A stretch of 34,727 nucleotides of DNA. Source: Rikenella microfusus (GTDB lineage Bacteria; Bacteroidota; Bacteroidia; Bacteroidales; DYQK01). The notes beneath the pieces are model-generated. The model was given only the letters and a program-made list of their open reading frames with translations, made no database searches and had not been told where the DNA came from. Positions 25,852-34,727 of the stretch are shown here, one piece after another. The translations under genes were made by a program, and so were the position numbers. Position 1 is the stretch's first letter. Each line of letters begins with the position of its first letter. Where the stretch lies: positions 1 to 34,727 of the forward strand of contig DYQK01000006.1 in assembly GCA_020719385.1 (NCBI GenBank). Reading direction: 5' to 3'.

Positions 25852-28800
25852 ATGAAGCGAAAAATAATTTTTTTATTGCTTTTTTTCAATATTTTCAAAA
25901 TCTATTCGCAAGAATCAGGTTTTTCATTTTTACAATTTTTCTCTGCAAAAGAATATCTCGGACATCCGCAAAATTGGGCAATTATTCAAGATAAACGCGG
26001 CATAATGTATCTCGGCACAAGCACAGGAATCACCGAGTTTGACGGAACTTTTTTTCGAAATATTTCAATAACAAATAATTCTGTCGTGAGAAGTTTTGCG
26101 ATGGACTCGGCGGGAAGGATTTATGTCGGTGCTTTTGACGAGTTTGGTTATCTCAAGCCCAATAAATTCGGCGAAATGCAGTATTTTTCCATCAGTGCGA
26201 ATCTCGATTCTACGTTGAAAAATTTTGCAGATATTTGGAAAATCAAAATTATCAATGACAAAATTTATTTTTGTGCGAGAAAAATTTTATTTCGTTATTC
26301 TATTGAAAAGCAAAAAATCGAAAAATTTTGGAAACCCGAAAATTATTTTCAACTTATCGAAGAGGTTGATAATCAATTGTTTGTGGGCGAAAAAAACAAA
26401 GGTTTATTTATTTTGAAAAACGATTCTCTTTTTTTGATAAAAAATTCGCAGCAATTATCTCTCAATAATCTAAATTCCATTTGCAAATTTGGTGAAAAAA
26501 AGATTCTTTTAAATTATTCGAAAAAAAATTTGTATTCTTATGATGTTGAAAATCAAGCGTTTAAATTGTTAAAAAATTCGGTTTTCAAATATTGGGTAAA
26601 AAATCATATTTATCAAATAAATTTGTTGGAAAATAAAAATCTCGTTTTTTCAACAACATTGAAAGGTGCCGCCGAGATGGACTCAAATTTTAATTTGGTT
26701 CGTTATATAAATAAACAGAATGGTCTTGCGAATGAAAAAATTTGGAGTGCGTATAATGTTGAAAATCAACCGCTTTGGCTCGGAACAGATAATGGTTTCG
26801 CAAAAGTTGAGACGCATTCTCCTTGGTCGTATTTTCCCGAATCTCTCGGAATTTCAGGCACCGTTTATGACGTTTTGCGTTACAACGGCGTTCTTTATGT
26901 TGCCACCTCGCAGGGCGTTTTTTATCTCGCAAAACAGAATAAACGCAATCTCAAAAATTTTCATCCTGCGGGACAATTCAAGCAAATTCAAGGACTTACG
27001 TCTCAGGCGTGGAGTCTTTGCGAGATGAAAATTTACCCAAATAATGACACTTCAAAAAAAGCAAAAACGAAATTATTAGTCGCAACGACAACGGGAATTT
27101 ATGAAATTCAGAAGTTTAGAGTGAAAAAAATTATCGAAAATCAGACTTCGTATTTTTTGCAAACTTCAAAACTTTATCCGAATCGGGTTTTTGCAGGACT
27201 TTCGCAAAGCATTATTTCTCTGAAATTTGAAAAAAATAAATGGAAAATTGAAAAACCATTTTCGCAAATTAAAGATTTAGTTCGAAGTTTTGTTATTGAT
27301 AATCAAGGAGTTATATTTTTAGGAATGTATTATTCGGGTGTTGCAAAAATCGAAATTCTTTCGAAAAATGTTGACAAAAATGGTTTTCAAATTTTTGATT
27401 CGGTGAAATATTCGTATTTTTCAAAAAAAGACGGTTTGCCTTCAGATTTGCAAAATGGAGTAACATTTCTCAATAACAAAATTTATTTTACAACAGAAAA
27501 AGGTTTGTATCTCTTTGAAAATCAAAGAATTGTAAGAGATTCGGAATTTTTTACCGATAGTTTTGGAATATTGTACGCAACGCAAGATTCGGAGAAAAAT
27601 ATTTGGGTAATTGGGTACGAGAATGGTTTTTCTAAAATGATTTTACTCGAAAAGCAAAAAAATCAAAAATATAAAATTGTCGAAAAGCCGTTTAAACGAG
27701 TAAATTATTCCGCAACTTATGTGGTTTTGCCCGAAAATAACGGCATTGCGTGGTTTGGCAGCACTGACGGATTATTGCGTTTTGATAAAAATGTGAGAAA
27801 AAATTATTCTGTGCCTTTTTCGTGTTTGATTCGAAAAATTAATATCGGAAAAGATTCGACCATTTTTTGGGGAACAAATTTTGATTCGTTAAAAAGTCAA
27901 GTTGTTGAAAATCAAGTAGATAAAAATGTAAAAATTAAGTTTTCACTCAATTCTGTTGTTTTTGAGTATTCTGCGACTTTTTATGAAGGAGAAATTTTTT
28001 ATTCGTATTATTTGGAAAACTTTGATAATCAATGGTCTACGTTTTCAAAAGAATCGAAAAGAGAATATACAAATTTGAAAGCGGGGAAATATTCGTTTAA
28101 AGTGAAGGCAAAAAATATTTACGGCAACGAGAGTGTTGTTGCGAGTTATGATTTTGAGATTTTGCCGCCTTGGTATCTGACTTTTTGGGCATTTTTTGGA
28201 TATTTTCTGTTGTTTATTTTTCTGATTTGGGCAGTTGTGCGGCTAAATATGCGGCGTTTAGAAAAAGCAAATTTGCTTTTGGAAAACACCGTGAAGGAAC
28301 GCACCGCAGAAATTATGCAGCAAAATGAGGAAATTTCTGCACAAAGAGACACTCTTGAGAAGTTAAACACCGAATTGTTCGAAAAAAATACAGAAATTTT
28401 GCAGCAAAACGAGGAAATTACGCAGCAAAATGAAGAAATTGCGGCACAGAGAGATAGTTTAGAAGAGTTGAACAAAGAATTAAGTGTTCGAAATGCAGAA
28501 ATTTCGCAGCAAAACGAGGAAATAGCAGCACAACGCGATAGTTTAGAGTCGTTAAATCTCGAAATGTGTAGTTTAAATTTCGAAGTAATGCAGCAAAATG
28601 AGGAGATTACTCAGCAAAAAAATGTTTTAGAAACGTTAAATGCAGAATTAAACATTCGCAATGAAGAAATTGCCGCACAACGCGATGCTTTGAAAGTTTA
28701 TAACAAAGAAGTTCTCAAGCAAAAAAATCGTTTCGAAGGGTTAAACGCAGAATTAAACATTCGAAACGAAGAAATTCTTGAGCAAAATGATAAAATTGCG

Positions 28801-29712
28801 GCACAACGCGATGCGTTAGAATTGTTAAACATAGAATTAGGAAGTAAAAATACGGAGATTCAGGAGCAACATCAGGCACTTGAGATGCAAAATCATCAGA
28901 TTCAGTTTCAAAATGAACAAATAAAAGCAAGTATTCGTTACGCAAACACTATTCAGCAGGCGATGTTACCGCAAGAAAAGTTTTTTAAAACTGCTTTTAC
29001 CGATTATTTTATTTTATTTCGTCCCAAAGACATTGTTAGCGGTGATTTTTATTGGATGTCTCATTTGGATTCAGATGGTTCGTATTACGAAAAAATATTT
29101 CTCGCACTCGTCGATTGTACAGGTCACGGAGTTCCAGGGGCATTCATGTCAATGGTTGGAATTCGACTTTTAAATGAAATTATTAATGAGAAAAAAGTTT
29201 ATAGTCCGCGTAGAATTCTCGAAAATTTAGATGAATCAATAAAAAAAGTGTTGCAGCAAAACGAAAATGAAAACGAAGACGGAATGGATATTGCTTTGTT
29301 ATTGATAGAAAATTATTCTTCGCAGGAAAAACGCATCACTTTTTCGGGTGCGAAGCATTCGGCGTGTTATGTTTCGTTTCAAAACAAAGAAAAAAATGGC
29401 GAAATTCAGTTGTTGAAAGGCACTCGCAAATCTATCGGCGGGACAAGATTCAAAAATAGTAATTTACTCTTTGAAAATCAAGAAGTTATATTGCAAAAAG
29501 GCGATGTGATGTATTTGACTTCCGATGGTTTTATTGACCAGGCAAATTCTGAACGCAAACGTTTCGGCACAAAAGAGTTTTTACAACTTTTAACGAAAAA
29601 TGCTGCTTTGCCGATGATTTCTCAAAGAGAAACTTTAGAAATTGCGTTAAAAACGCATCAACAAAACGAAGAGCAGCGAGACGATATCACCGTGATAGGA
29701 ATAAAAATTTAA
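25852..29712 (+). CDS. Two-component-regulator propeller / Y_Y_Y sensor with TM helix, heptad coiled coil and SpoIIE PP2C phosphatase
   Basis: Reg_prop-like repeats ('GIMYLGTSTGITEFDG', 'PLWLGTDNGFAKVE', 'GIAWFGSTDGLLRFDK'); Y_Y_Y 'YYLENFDNQWSTFSKESKREYTNLKAGKYSFKVKAKN'; TM 'FWAFFGYFLLFIFLIWAVV'; QQNEEI/AAQRDxLE repeats; SpoIIE 'DIVSGDFYWMSHL...ALVDCTGHGVPGAFMSMVG...LTSDGFIDQ...RDDITVIGIKI'. Confidence 0.92.
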   Translation: MKRKIIFLLLFFNIFKIYSQESGFSFLQFFSAKEYLGHPQNWAIIQDKRGIMYLGTSTGITEFDGTFFRNISITNNSVVRSFAMDSAGRIYVGAFDEFGYLKPNKFGEMQYFSISANLDSTLKNFADIWKIKIINDKIYFCARKILFRYSIEKQKIEKFWKPENYFQLIEEVDNQLFVGEKNKGLFILKNDSLFLIKNSQQLSLNNLNSICKFGEKKILLNYSKKNLYSYDVENQAFKLLKNSVFKYWVKNHIYQINLLENKNLVFSTTLKGAAEMDSNFNLVRYINKQNGLANEKIWSAYNVENQPLWLGTDNGFAKVETHSPWSYFPESLGISGTVYDVLRYNGVLYVATSQGVFYLAKQNKRNLKNFHPAGQFKQIQGLTSQAWSLCEMKIYPNNDTSKKAKTKLLVATTTGIYEIQKFRVKKIIENQTSYFLQTSKLYPNRVFAGLSQSIISLKFEKNKWKIEKPFSQIKDLVRSFVIDNQGVIFLGMYYSGVAKIEILSKNVDKNGFQIFDSVKYSYFSKKDGLPSDLQNGVTFLNNKIYFTTEKGLYLFENQRIVRDSEFFTDSFGILYATQDSEKNIWVIGYENGFSKMILLEKQKNQKYKIVEKPFKRVNYSATYVVLPENNGIAWFGSTDGLLRFDKNVRKNYSVPFSCLIRKINIGKDSTIFWGTNFDSLKSQVVENQVDKNVKIKFSLNSVVFEYSATFYEGEIFYSYYLENFDNQWSTFSKESKREYTNLKAGKYSFKVKAKNIYGNESVVASYDFEILPPWYLTFWAFFGYFLLFIFLIWAVVRLNMRRLEKANLLLENTVKERTAEIMQQNEEISAQRDTLEKLNTELFEKNTEILQQNEEITQQNEEIAAQRDSLEELNKELSVRNAEISQQNEEIAAQRDSLESLNLEMCSLNFEVMQQNEEITQQKNVLETLNAELNIRNEEIAAQRDALKVYNKEVLKQKNRFEGLNAELNIRNEEILEQNDKIAAQRDALELLNIELGSKNTEIQEQHQALEMQNHQIQFQNEQIKASIRYANTIQQAMLPQEKFFKTAFTDYFILFRPKDIVSGDFYWMSHLDSDGSYYEKIFLALVDCTGHGVPGAFMSMVGIRLLNEIINEKKVYSPRRILENLDESIKKVLQQNENENEDGMDIALLLIENYSSQEKRITFSGAKHSACYVSFQNKEKNGEIQLLKGTRKSIGGTRFKNSNLLFENQEVILQKGDVMYLTSDGFIDQANSERKRFGTKEFLQLLTKNAALPMISQRETLEIALKTHQQNEEQRDDITVIGIKI
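28305..28935. repeat. Degenerate heptad-register coding repeat (QQNEEIxAQRDxLExLNxEL)
   Basis: Repeated EEIAAQRDxLE.LN.EL units, spacing about 28 or 35 residues (multiples of 7). Confidence 0.8.
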
Positions 29713-29751
29713 AATTTCGAAAAAATTGAGTTTTAAATTGAGAAATTTTCT

Positions 29752-29759
29752 TATCTTTG
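29752..29759 (+). promoter_or_regulatory. Bacteroidetes -7 box TATCTTTG (upstream member of a tandem pair)
   Basis: Exact TAnnTTTG; best -33 TTG gives a 23-nt spacer. Confidence 0.35.
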
Positions 29760-29781
29760 CACAAAAATTTCACACAAAAAA

Positions 29782-29812
29782 TTTGTTATATCGAAAAAAA
29801 GAATTATCTTTG
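29782..29812 (+). promoter_or_regulatory. Bacteroidetes promoter TTTG-N19-TATCTTTG
   Basis: -33 at 29782-29785, -7 at 29805-29812, spacer 19; ATG at 29835. Confidence 0.65.
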
Positions 29813-29834
29813 TGTGTTTAGAAATTTATAAAAA

Positions 29835-31238
29835 ATGAAAAATGAAATAAACCCTTACGAAGAGGAAATGCGAAACGTTGTTCATCGTTTTGAAAATATG
29901 ATGGAAAACAATGTTCGCTCTTATTTTGGCGAGTCGGAATGTGCCGAAGTTATTGATTTTTACCTTCATAACAAAAACTTGCGTTCCGCTTCAAAGGCAA
30001 CCGAATTCGCAAAAAAAATGTATCCGCACTCAACATTGATTCGGATACGAAAGGTTTATGTTTTGATAAACAAAGGTGAACACAACGAAGCACTTTTTGA
30101 GTTAGAAGAAATCGAAAAAAAGGAAAAATCGAATCTCGAAATTCATTTTTTAAAAGGAAATGTTCATCTTTCTTTGGGAAATTTTAACGAAAGTATTCGC
30201 GAGTTTAAACAAATTTCAACACAAAATCCTGATGACAAAAGTTATGTACTTTACAGCATTGGACTAGCTTTTTCGCAGAAAAAGAAATTCGAAAAAGCAC
30301 TCAAATATTTTGTCAAGGCACATAATTTTGACAAAAAAAATTTCTACGTTATTTATGAAATGGGATTTTGTTATGAGAAAACAAAACAGCCCGCAAAAGC
30401 ATTGGAATGTTATTTGCAGTATGTTGGTCAATATCCGTTTGATAATTTTATTTGGGGAAACATTGCTCGAATGTATTTGGCAACAGGAAATTCTGAAAAA
30501 GCATTAGAAGCGATAGAATTCGCACTTGCGTTGAATCCGAAGTTTGCGTTTATGTATTATTTGAAAGGAAATATTCTCGCAGCACAAGAAAATTATCCCA
30601 AAGCGATAGAATGTTACTCCGAATATCTGAATTTAAAACCAAATTTTGCGATAGGACATTTTGCTATTGCCGAGTGCTACGAGAAGAATGAACAATTTGC
30701 GAAGGCTTTTGACGAATATCACAAAACCGTTACTCTCGCACCTAAGTATGCCTCTGCATGGACAGGAATGGGAATGTGTCTCTTTCGTTTTCAAAAATAT
30801 GCCGAAAGTATACATTATCTCAAAAGAGCAATCAAAATCTCGAAAAGAGCCGACCATTTTTGCGTTTTGGGACAATCTTACTTGCGACTATGGTTGCTTG
30901 ACAAGGCAGAGAAGTATTTGCGAAGAACAGTAAAACTCGACCCACATTTCTTTTTATATTGGGTAATTTACTCAGAAGTATTTTTCTTTCAAGGAAATAT
31001 CGACAAAGCCGTTTTAGTTTTACAAAAAGGTTACGATTATAATTCGGAAAGTGCAGCACTTAATTACCGTTTGGCAGCGTATTTGTTTTTAATTGACTTG
31101 AGAGATTCAGGTTTTTATCATTTAGAAAAAGCGTTAAAATTAAATTTCGAGTTGCTTGAAACTTTTTGGGACGTTTATGACTGTAAAAAAGACTCTGGAA
31201 TTCGGAAGTTAGTTCGCAAATATTCTTCAAAAAAATAA
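29835..31238 (+). CDS. TPR-repeat protein
   Basis: At least 8 TPR-like motifs ('KALECYLQYVGQYPFDNFIWGNIARMYLATGNSEKALEAIEFALALNPKFAFMYYLKGNIL'). Confidence 0.88.
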   Translation: MKNEINPYEEEMRNVVHRFENMMENNVRSYFGESECAEVIDFYLHNKNLRSASKATEFAKKMYPHSTLIRIRKVYVLINKGEHNEALFELEEIEKKEKSNLEIHFLKGNVHLSLGNFNESIREFKQISTQNPDDKSYVLYSIGLAFSQKKKFEKALKYFVKAHNFDKKNFYVIYEMGFCYEKTKQPAKALECYLQYVGQYPFDNFIWGNIARMYLATGNSEKALEAIEFALALNPKFAFMYYLKGNILAAQENYPKAIECYSEYLNLKPNFAIGHFAIAECYEKNEQFAKAFDEYHKTVTLAPKYASAWTGMGMCLFRFQKYAESIHYLKRAIKISKRADHFCVLGQSYLRLWLLDKAEKYLRRTVKLDPHFFLYWVIYSEVFFFQGNIDKAVLVLQKGYDYNSESAALNYRLAAYLFLIDLRDSGFYHLEKALKLNFELLETFWDVYDCKKDSGIRKLVRKYSSKK

Positions 31239-31259
31239 ATTTGGTGATGTTGATTTCTA

Positions 31260-31293
31260 AAACCTGTCAGATTCTGAAAAATTTGACAGGTTT
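31260..31293 (+). terminator. AAACCTGTCAGA-type hairpin between TPR and DUF368 genes
   Basis: AAACCTGTCAGATT-CTGAAA-AATTTGACAGGTTT: 14-bp stem with one G.U. Confidence 0.65.
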
Positions 31294-31334
31294 AAATGGC
31301 AAATTAAACATTTTCCACAAATTTTCACAAAACA

Positions 31335-32267
31335 ATGAAGGAATATCTCATTTATTTTTTCAAAGGAATAGCAATGGGCGCGGCTTATCTCATTCCAGGC
31401 GTGTCAGGAGGAACAGCCGCATTATTGACAGGTATTTATGAACGAATCATTCACTCGTTAAAATCCATCGATTTTAATGCGTTCAAACTTTTATTCACAG
31501 GAAAACTCCGCGAATTTGTTCAATATACAGACGTGTTTTTTCTACTCACCGTCATTGCTGGAATTCTTACGGGATTATTCTCGTTAGCAACACTTTTAAC
31601 TTTTCTTCTCAACAATTATTCTACCTATGTCGGTGCATATTTCTTCGGATTAATCTTGGCATCGGTGCCTTTTATTGGGAGAAATGTTACTAAAAAAACT
31701 CATTGGTTATCTATTTTATTATTTCTCATCGGTGCTACTTTTGCGGCAACAATCTCATTAATTAGTCCTGCGATGGAAAATAGTTCAATGTTATATTTAT
31801 TTATCAATGGAATGTTAGTCGTAATCGGAATGTTATTGCCAGGAATCTCAAGTTCGTACATTTTAGTTTTAACAGGAAACTACAAATTAGTCGTCATAGA
31901 TGGGGTTAATAAACTTAATTGGGCAATTTTATTACCTTTTTTCGTTGGAATATTAGTCGGAATACCGATTTTATCAAGATTTTTATCTTGGATTTTAACA
32001 AAATTTAAGGATTTTTTAATCTCGCTCGTTTCAGGAATTATTTTTGGTTCGCTAACGCTACTGTGGCCATGGAAAACGCCAATTTATAAACTCACCGAAT
32101 TAGGTCACGAAGTTTTAACAAAAACAGGCGAACCAATTATCGAGGGCTATCATTTAGTTTTACCTAAAACGTTGAATATCAATTTATTAATAACTATCGG
32201 ACTAATTGTCGCAGGTTTTCTCTCCGTATGGATTGTTGATAAACTTGCCGAACAAAAAAACGAATAA
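31335..32267 (+). CDS. DUF368 membrane protein (PopT-like, putative undecaprenyl-phosphate translocase)
   Basis: 'KGIAMGAAYLIPGVSGGTAALLTGIYERII' and 'LLPGISSSYILVLTGNY' DUF368 signatures; multiple TM segments. Confidence 0.87.
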   Translation: MKEYLIYFFKGIAMGAAYLIPGVSGGTAALLTGIYERIIHSLKSIDFNAFKLLFTGKLREFVQYTDVFFLLTVIAGILTGLFSLATLLTFLLNNYSTYVGAYFFGLILASVPFIGRNVTKKTHWLSILLFLIGATFAATISLISPAMENSSMLYLFINGMLVVIGMLLPGISSSYILVLTGNYKLVVIDGVNKLNWAILLPFFVGILVGIPILSRFLSWILTKFKDFLISLVSGIIFGSLTLLWPWKTPIYKLTELGHEVLTKTGEPIIEGYHLVLPKTLNINLLITIGLIVAGFLSVWIVDKLAEQKNE

Positions 32268-32268
32268 A

Positions 32269-33006
32269 ATGAAATTATTGGGTTTAATTGGTTTTCCGCT
32301 CTCGCACTCTTTTTCGAAAAAATATTTCGAACAAAAATTTTGCGAAATGAATCTCTTAGATTTTTCTTATCAAAATTTTGAATTAAAAAACATATCAGAA
32401 ATTTCAAATTTGATTTCGCAACTTCCTAATTTACAAGGACTTAACGTAACTATTCCTTATAAAAAAGAAATTTTAAATTATTTAACAGACATTGATTCTG
32501 ACGCAAAAAAAGTGGGTGCAGTTAATACGTTAAAAATTTTTGAAAAAAAAATTATCGGTTTTAACACAGATATTTTTGGTTTTCGCAAAAGTTTAACATC
32601 GTTTTTAGATGAAAAATTTGACTCAAAAGCATTAATTTTAGGAACAGGCGGGGCAGCAAAGGCAGTTGCGTTTGTGTTGCAGGAATTGAAAATGAAATTT
32701 TACTTCGTCTCGCGAGGAATAAAAAATGAAAAAACAATTTTATATTCTGAAATTGATAAGCAAGTTATTGAAAATCACAGACTTATAATTAATTCTACTC
32801 CTGTCGGAATGTTTCCTGATGTTGAAAAATTTCCTCTTTTACCTTATGAATTTTTAACCTCGCAACATTTTCTCTTCGATTTAATTTATAATCCTGAAGA
32901 AACAAAATTTTTAGAATTGGGAAAAAAATATTTTTGTAAAACGAAAAATGGTTTACAAATGCTTCATTATCAAGCAGATAAAAGTTTTGAAATTTGGAAT
33001 AGTTAA
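32269..33006 (+). CDS. aroE: Shikimate dehydrogenase
   Basis: MKLLGLIGFPLSHSFSKKYFEQKF; 'GLNVTIPYKKEI'; 'VGAVNTLK'; 'LILGTGGAAKAVAFVL'; 'INSTPVGMFP'. Start moved from 32206 to ATG 32269, just after the DUF368 stop. Confidence 0.95.
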   Translation: MKLLGLIGFPLSHSFSKKYFEQKFCEMNLLDFSYQNFELKNISEISNLISQLPNLQGLNVTIPYKKEILNYLTDIDSDAKKVGAVNTLKIFEKKIIGFNTDIFGFRKSLTSFLDEKFDSKALILGTGGAAKAVAFVLQELKMKFYFVSRGIKNEKTILYSEIDKQVIENHRLIINSTPVGMFPDVEKFPLLPYEFLTSQHFLFDLIYNPEETKFLELGKKYFCKTKNGLQMLHYQADKSFEIWNS

Positions 33007-33015
33007 AATTTTTTT

Positions 33016-33435
33016 ATGAAAATACAAATTATTAACGGTGCAAATTTGAATTTATTAGGAATTCGCGAAAAAAATATTTATGGAAATGAAACTTTTGAGG
33101 AATATTTGGAAAAATTGCGAAAAATTTTTTTTAATATTGAGATTTTTTATTTTCAGTCAAATATTGAGGGCGAATTGATAAATAAATTGCACGAAGTTGG
33201 TTTTTCATACAACGGAATTGTGTTAAATGCGGGTGCTTACACACATACGTCTGTTGCTCTTGCCGATGCCATTGCCTCAATAACAACGTCAGTTGTTGAA
33301 GTTCACATTTCGAATGTAATGAAACGTGAAAAATTTCGGCAAATTTCTTATATTTCTGCGTATTGCAAAGGAGTAATAACGGGTTTTGGGCTTGATTCGT
33401 ACCGTTTGGCGATAGAGAGTTTTAGAATTTCGTAA
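33016..33435 (+). CDS. aroQ: Type II 3-dehydroquinate dehydratase
   Basis: 'IINGANLNLLGIREKNIYGNETFEEY...FQSNIEGELINKLHE...GIVLNAGAYTHTSVALADAI...EVHISNV'. Confidence 0.96.
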   Translation: MKIQIINGANLNLLGIREKNIYGNETFEEYLEKLRKIFFNIEIFYFQSNIEGELINKLHEVGFSYNGIVLNAGAYTHTSVALADAIASITTSVVEVHISNVMKREKFRQISYISAYCKGVITGFGLDSYRLAIESFRIS

Positions 33436-33566
33436 TTTTTTGTTTTCATTAAAATATTGTTGAAAATTTTTTGTCAAAATTTTTCTCAATTCGCTATTTT
33501 CAATGCGTTATTGTTTTTTTGTAACAAACTATTTCATCAACACTGTAAAATACGTTTTTTTTCGAA

Positions 33567-33604
33567 AAAAAATGTTGTCATTAATTTTAATGGCAACATT
33601 TTTT
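33567..33604. terminator. Bidirectional intrinsic terminator between aroQ and FGE-like gene
   Basis: AAAAAATGTTGTCATTA...TAATGGCAACATTTTTT, 17-bp stem with one G.U, flanked by A8 on the left. Confidence 0.8.
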
Positions 33605-33613
33605 CACAAAAAT

Positions 33614-34727
33614 TTAATTTTTTTTATTTTTACAAATTCGAAAACCAACATTCGAGTGATGTTCTCTTGGCGGAATACTATATCTTGAGGTAACTAACAT
33701 TCTCTCTGCATCATAATCCCACGAACCGCCGCGAACAATTTTTGTTGTACGCTCGCCACTTCGCACCACAACGGGATTTTTTTGTATTTCTTTGGAATAA
33801 TCTGCGTACCAATCGAGGCACCATTCCCAAACATTACCCGACAAGTCAAACAGATTCAATTCGTTAGGTTTTTTTAACCCGATTTTATGCGTACCGAAAT
33901 CAGTGTTGTTTGAGTTTTTGTTGTTTTGCGAATTCAAATTATACCACGCCACTTCGTCAATGTTGTCGCTTCCTGCAAATTTTTTGTTTCCAAATTTTGC
34001 TGCGTATTCCCATTGTGCTTCTGTAGGAAGCGAAAGTCCGTAAAATTGGCAAAATTCATTGGCACCGAACCACGTAACATAAACGGCAGGATGTTTTTCG
34101 AAACCTTTTTGTGCTTCCCAATATTCGCCTGTCCATCGAACGCCCCATTTCGAAACGGTTTCGTCAGAATCGTAAACCATTGATTTGTCGGCATCTTCGC
34201 CGTTTTTGACTTTGTTATGTCCGTATTCGTTGAGAAATGCGGCAAATTGTTCGTTTGTAACTTCGTATTTTCCGAGATAAAATTCATCTAAAATAACTGC
34301 GTGAACGGGCAAATTGACGCTGTCGCCCATCTGAAATGTTCCGCCTTTGACTAATATTAAATTTTGCGGCAAAAACATTTCGCATTGAATTTCTCGATTT
34401 CTGTGAAATTTATCAACAGGATTTGTTGCGGTAATTTTTTGATAAAACGAATGTGCTTCGACAAATTTTTTCTGTGAAAAAAATTTATCCGCAATTTTTT
34501 TCCATTTTTGACATTCTTTTGCTTGCGAAAGCAGCGTTTCGATGGTTGGGATTTTTTCATTCGCAATTTTCGAAAAAGTCCAGTCGCGAATACATTCCCA
34601 ATAATTCCCTTTTTTATACGCATTTGCTCCGCTTCGATAGAAAAATAATTCCTCCGAAGCCGCCGAATCCGACCAATAATTCATCAATAATTTTTTATTT
34701 TCCGCAAAAACTTGCGAAGCAGACGGA
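33614..34727 (-). CDS. FGE/SUMF1-domain protein with N-terminal TPR-like region, 5' end off-window
   Basis: 'LVKGGTFQMGDSVNLPVHAVILDEFYLGKYEVTNEQFAAFLN...WFGANEFCQFYGLSLPTEAQWEYAAKFG...LFDLSGNVWEWCLDWYADY...IVRGGSWDY...VGFRICK'. The frame stays open past the track start (34687) to the window edge (SVCFASFCGNKKLLMNYW...). Confidence 0.88.
   Translation of the reverse strand, partial: PSASQVFAENKKLLMNYWSDSAASEELFFYRSGANAYKKGNYWECIRDWTFSKIANEKIPTIETLLSQAKECQKWKKIADKFFSQKKFVEAHSFYQKITATNPVDKFHRNREIQCEMFLPQNLILVKGGTFQMGDSVNLPVHAVILDEFYLGKYEVTNEQFAAFLNEYGHNKVKNGEDADKSMVYDSDETVSKWGVRWTGEYWEAQKGFEKHPAVYVTWFGANEFCQFYGLSLPTEAQWEYAAKFGNKKFAGSDNIDEVAWYNLNSQNNKNSNNTDFGTHKIGLKKPNELNLFDLSGNVWEWCLDWYADYSKEIQKNPVVVRSGERTTKIVRGGSWDYDAERMLVTSRYSIPPREHHSNVGFRICKNKKN

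Noticed and set aside
25852-29712. Hybrid two-component histidine kinase
   Set aside because: Propeller/Y_Y_Y start is typical, but the C-terminus is clearly SpoIIE (CTGHGVPGAFMSM, RDDITVIGIKI) with no HisKA/HATPase motifs.
1-34727. CRISPR array, tRNA or rRNA genes
   Set aside because: Saw no regularly spaced repeats and no tRNA T-loop/acceptor pattern or rRNA sequence when reading; a tRNAscan/Infernal run would be decisive.

Overview
AT-rich window with Bacteroidetes-type gene content and promoters; the lineage is inferred from gene families. Most of it is ordinary chromosomal coding sequence: a T9SS-sorted gingipain-like (C25) protease, a TonB receptor + DUF4249 lipoprotein pair, a GT39-like membrane glycosyltransferase, a HhH/outer-membrane protein, rpsL-rpsG, a receiver protein, MscS, an LptD-like protein, PorW/SprE, a TPR protein, DUF368, aroE, aroQ and an edge-truncated FGE/SUMF1 protein. 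There are two PP2C/SpoIIE phosphatases with heptad-repeat linkers, one fused to a cNMP-binding domain and one to a Reg_prop/Y_Y_Y sensor. The most unusual loci are: (1) a Fic/Doc-family ORF (19122-19541) whose active-site motif HPFxxGNKR is interrupted by an in-frame TAA (HPL*DGNKR), while the remaining 60 codons stay open and overlap a Ser/Thr kinase gene by GTGA; and (2) a tandem mntA-mntA-hepT (nucleotidyltransferase/HEPN) module with three reading-frame anomalies, two of them at A8 tracts where A7 would restore conventional gene junctions. A pair of 13-bp tandem duplications lies just upstream of that module, between it and the divergent SpoIIE gene. I do not claim a demonstrated new system. 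The receiver-MscS-HEAT-46aa ORF-Doc-kinase cluster and the homopolymer-gated MNT/HEPN module are the best leads. No searches were run; family calls rest on motifs I recognise in the translations.
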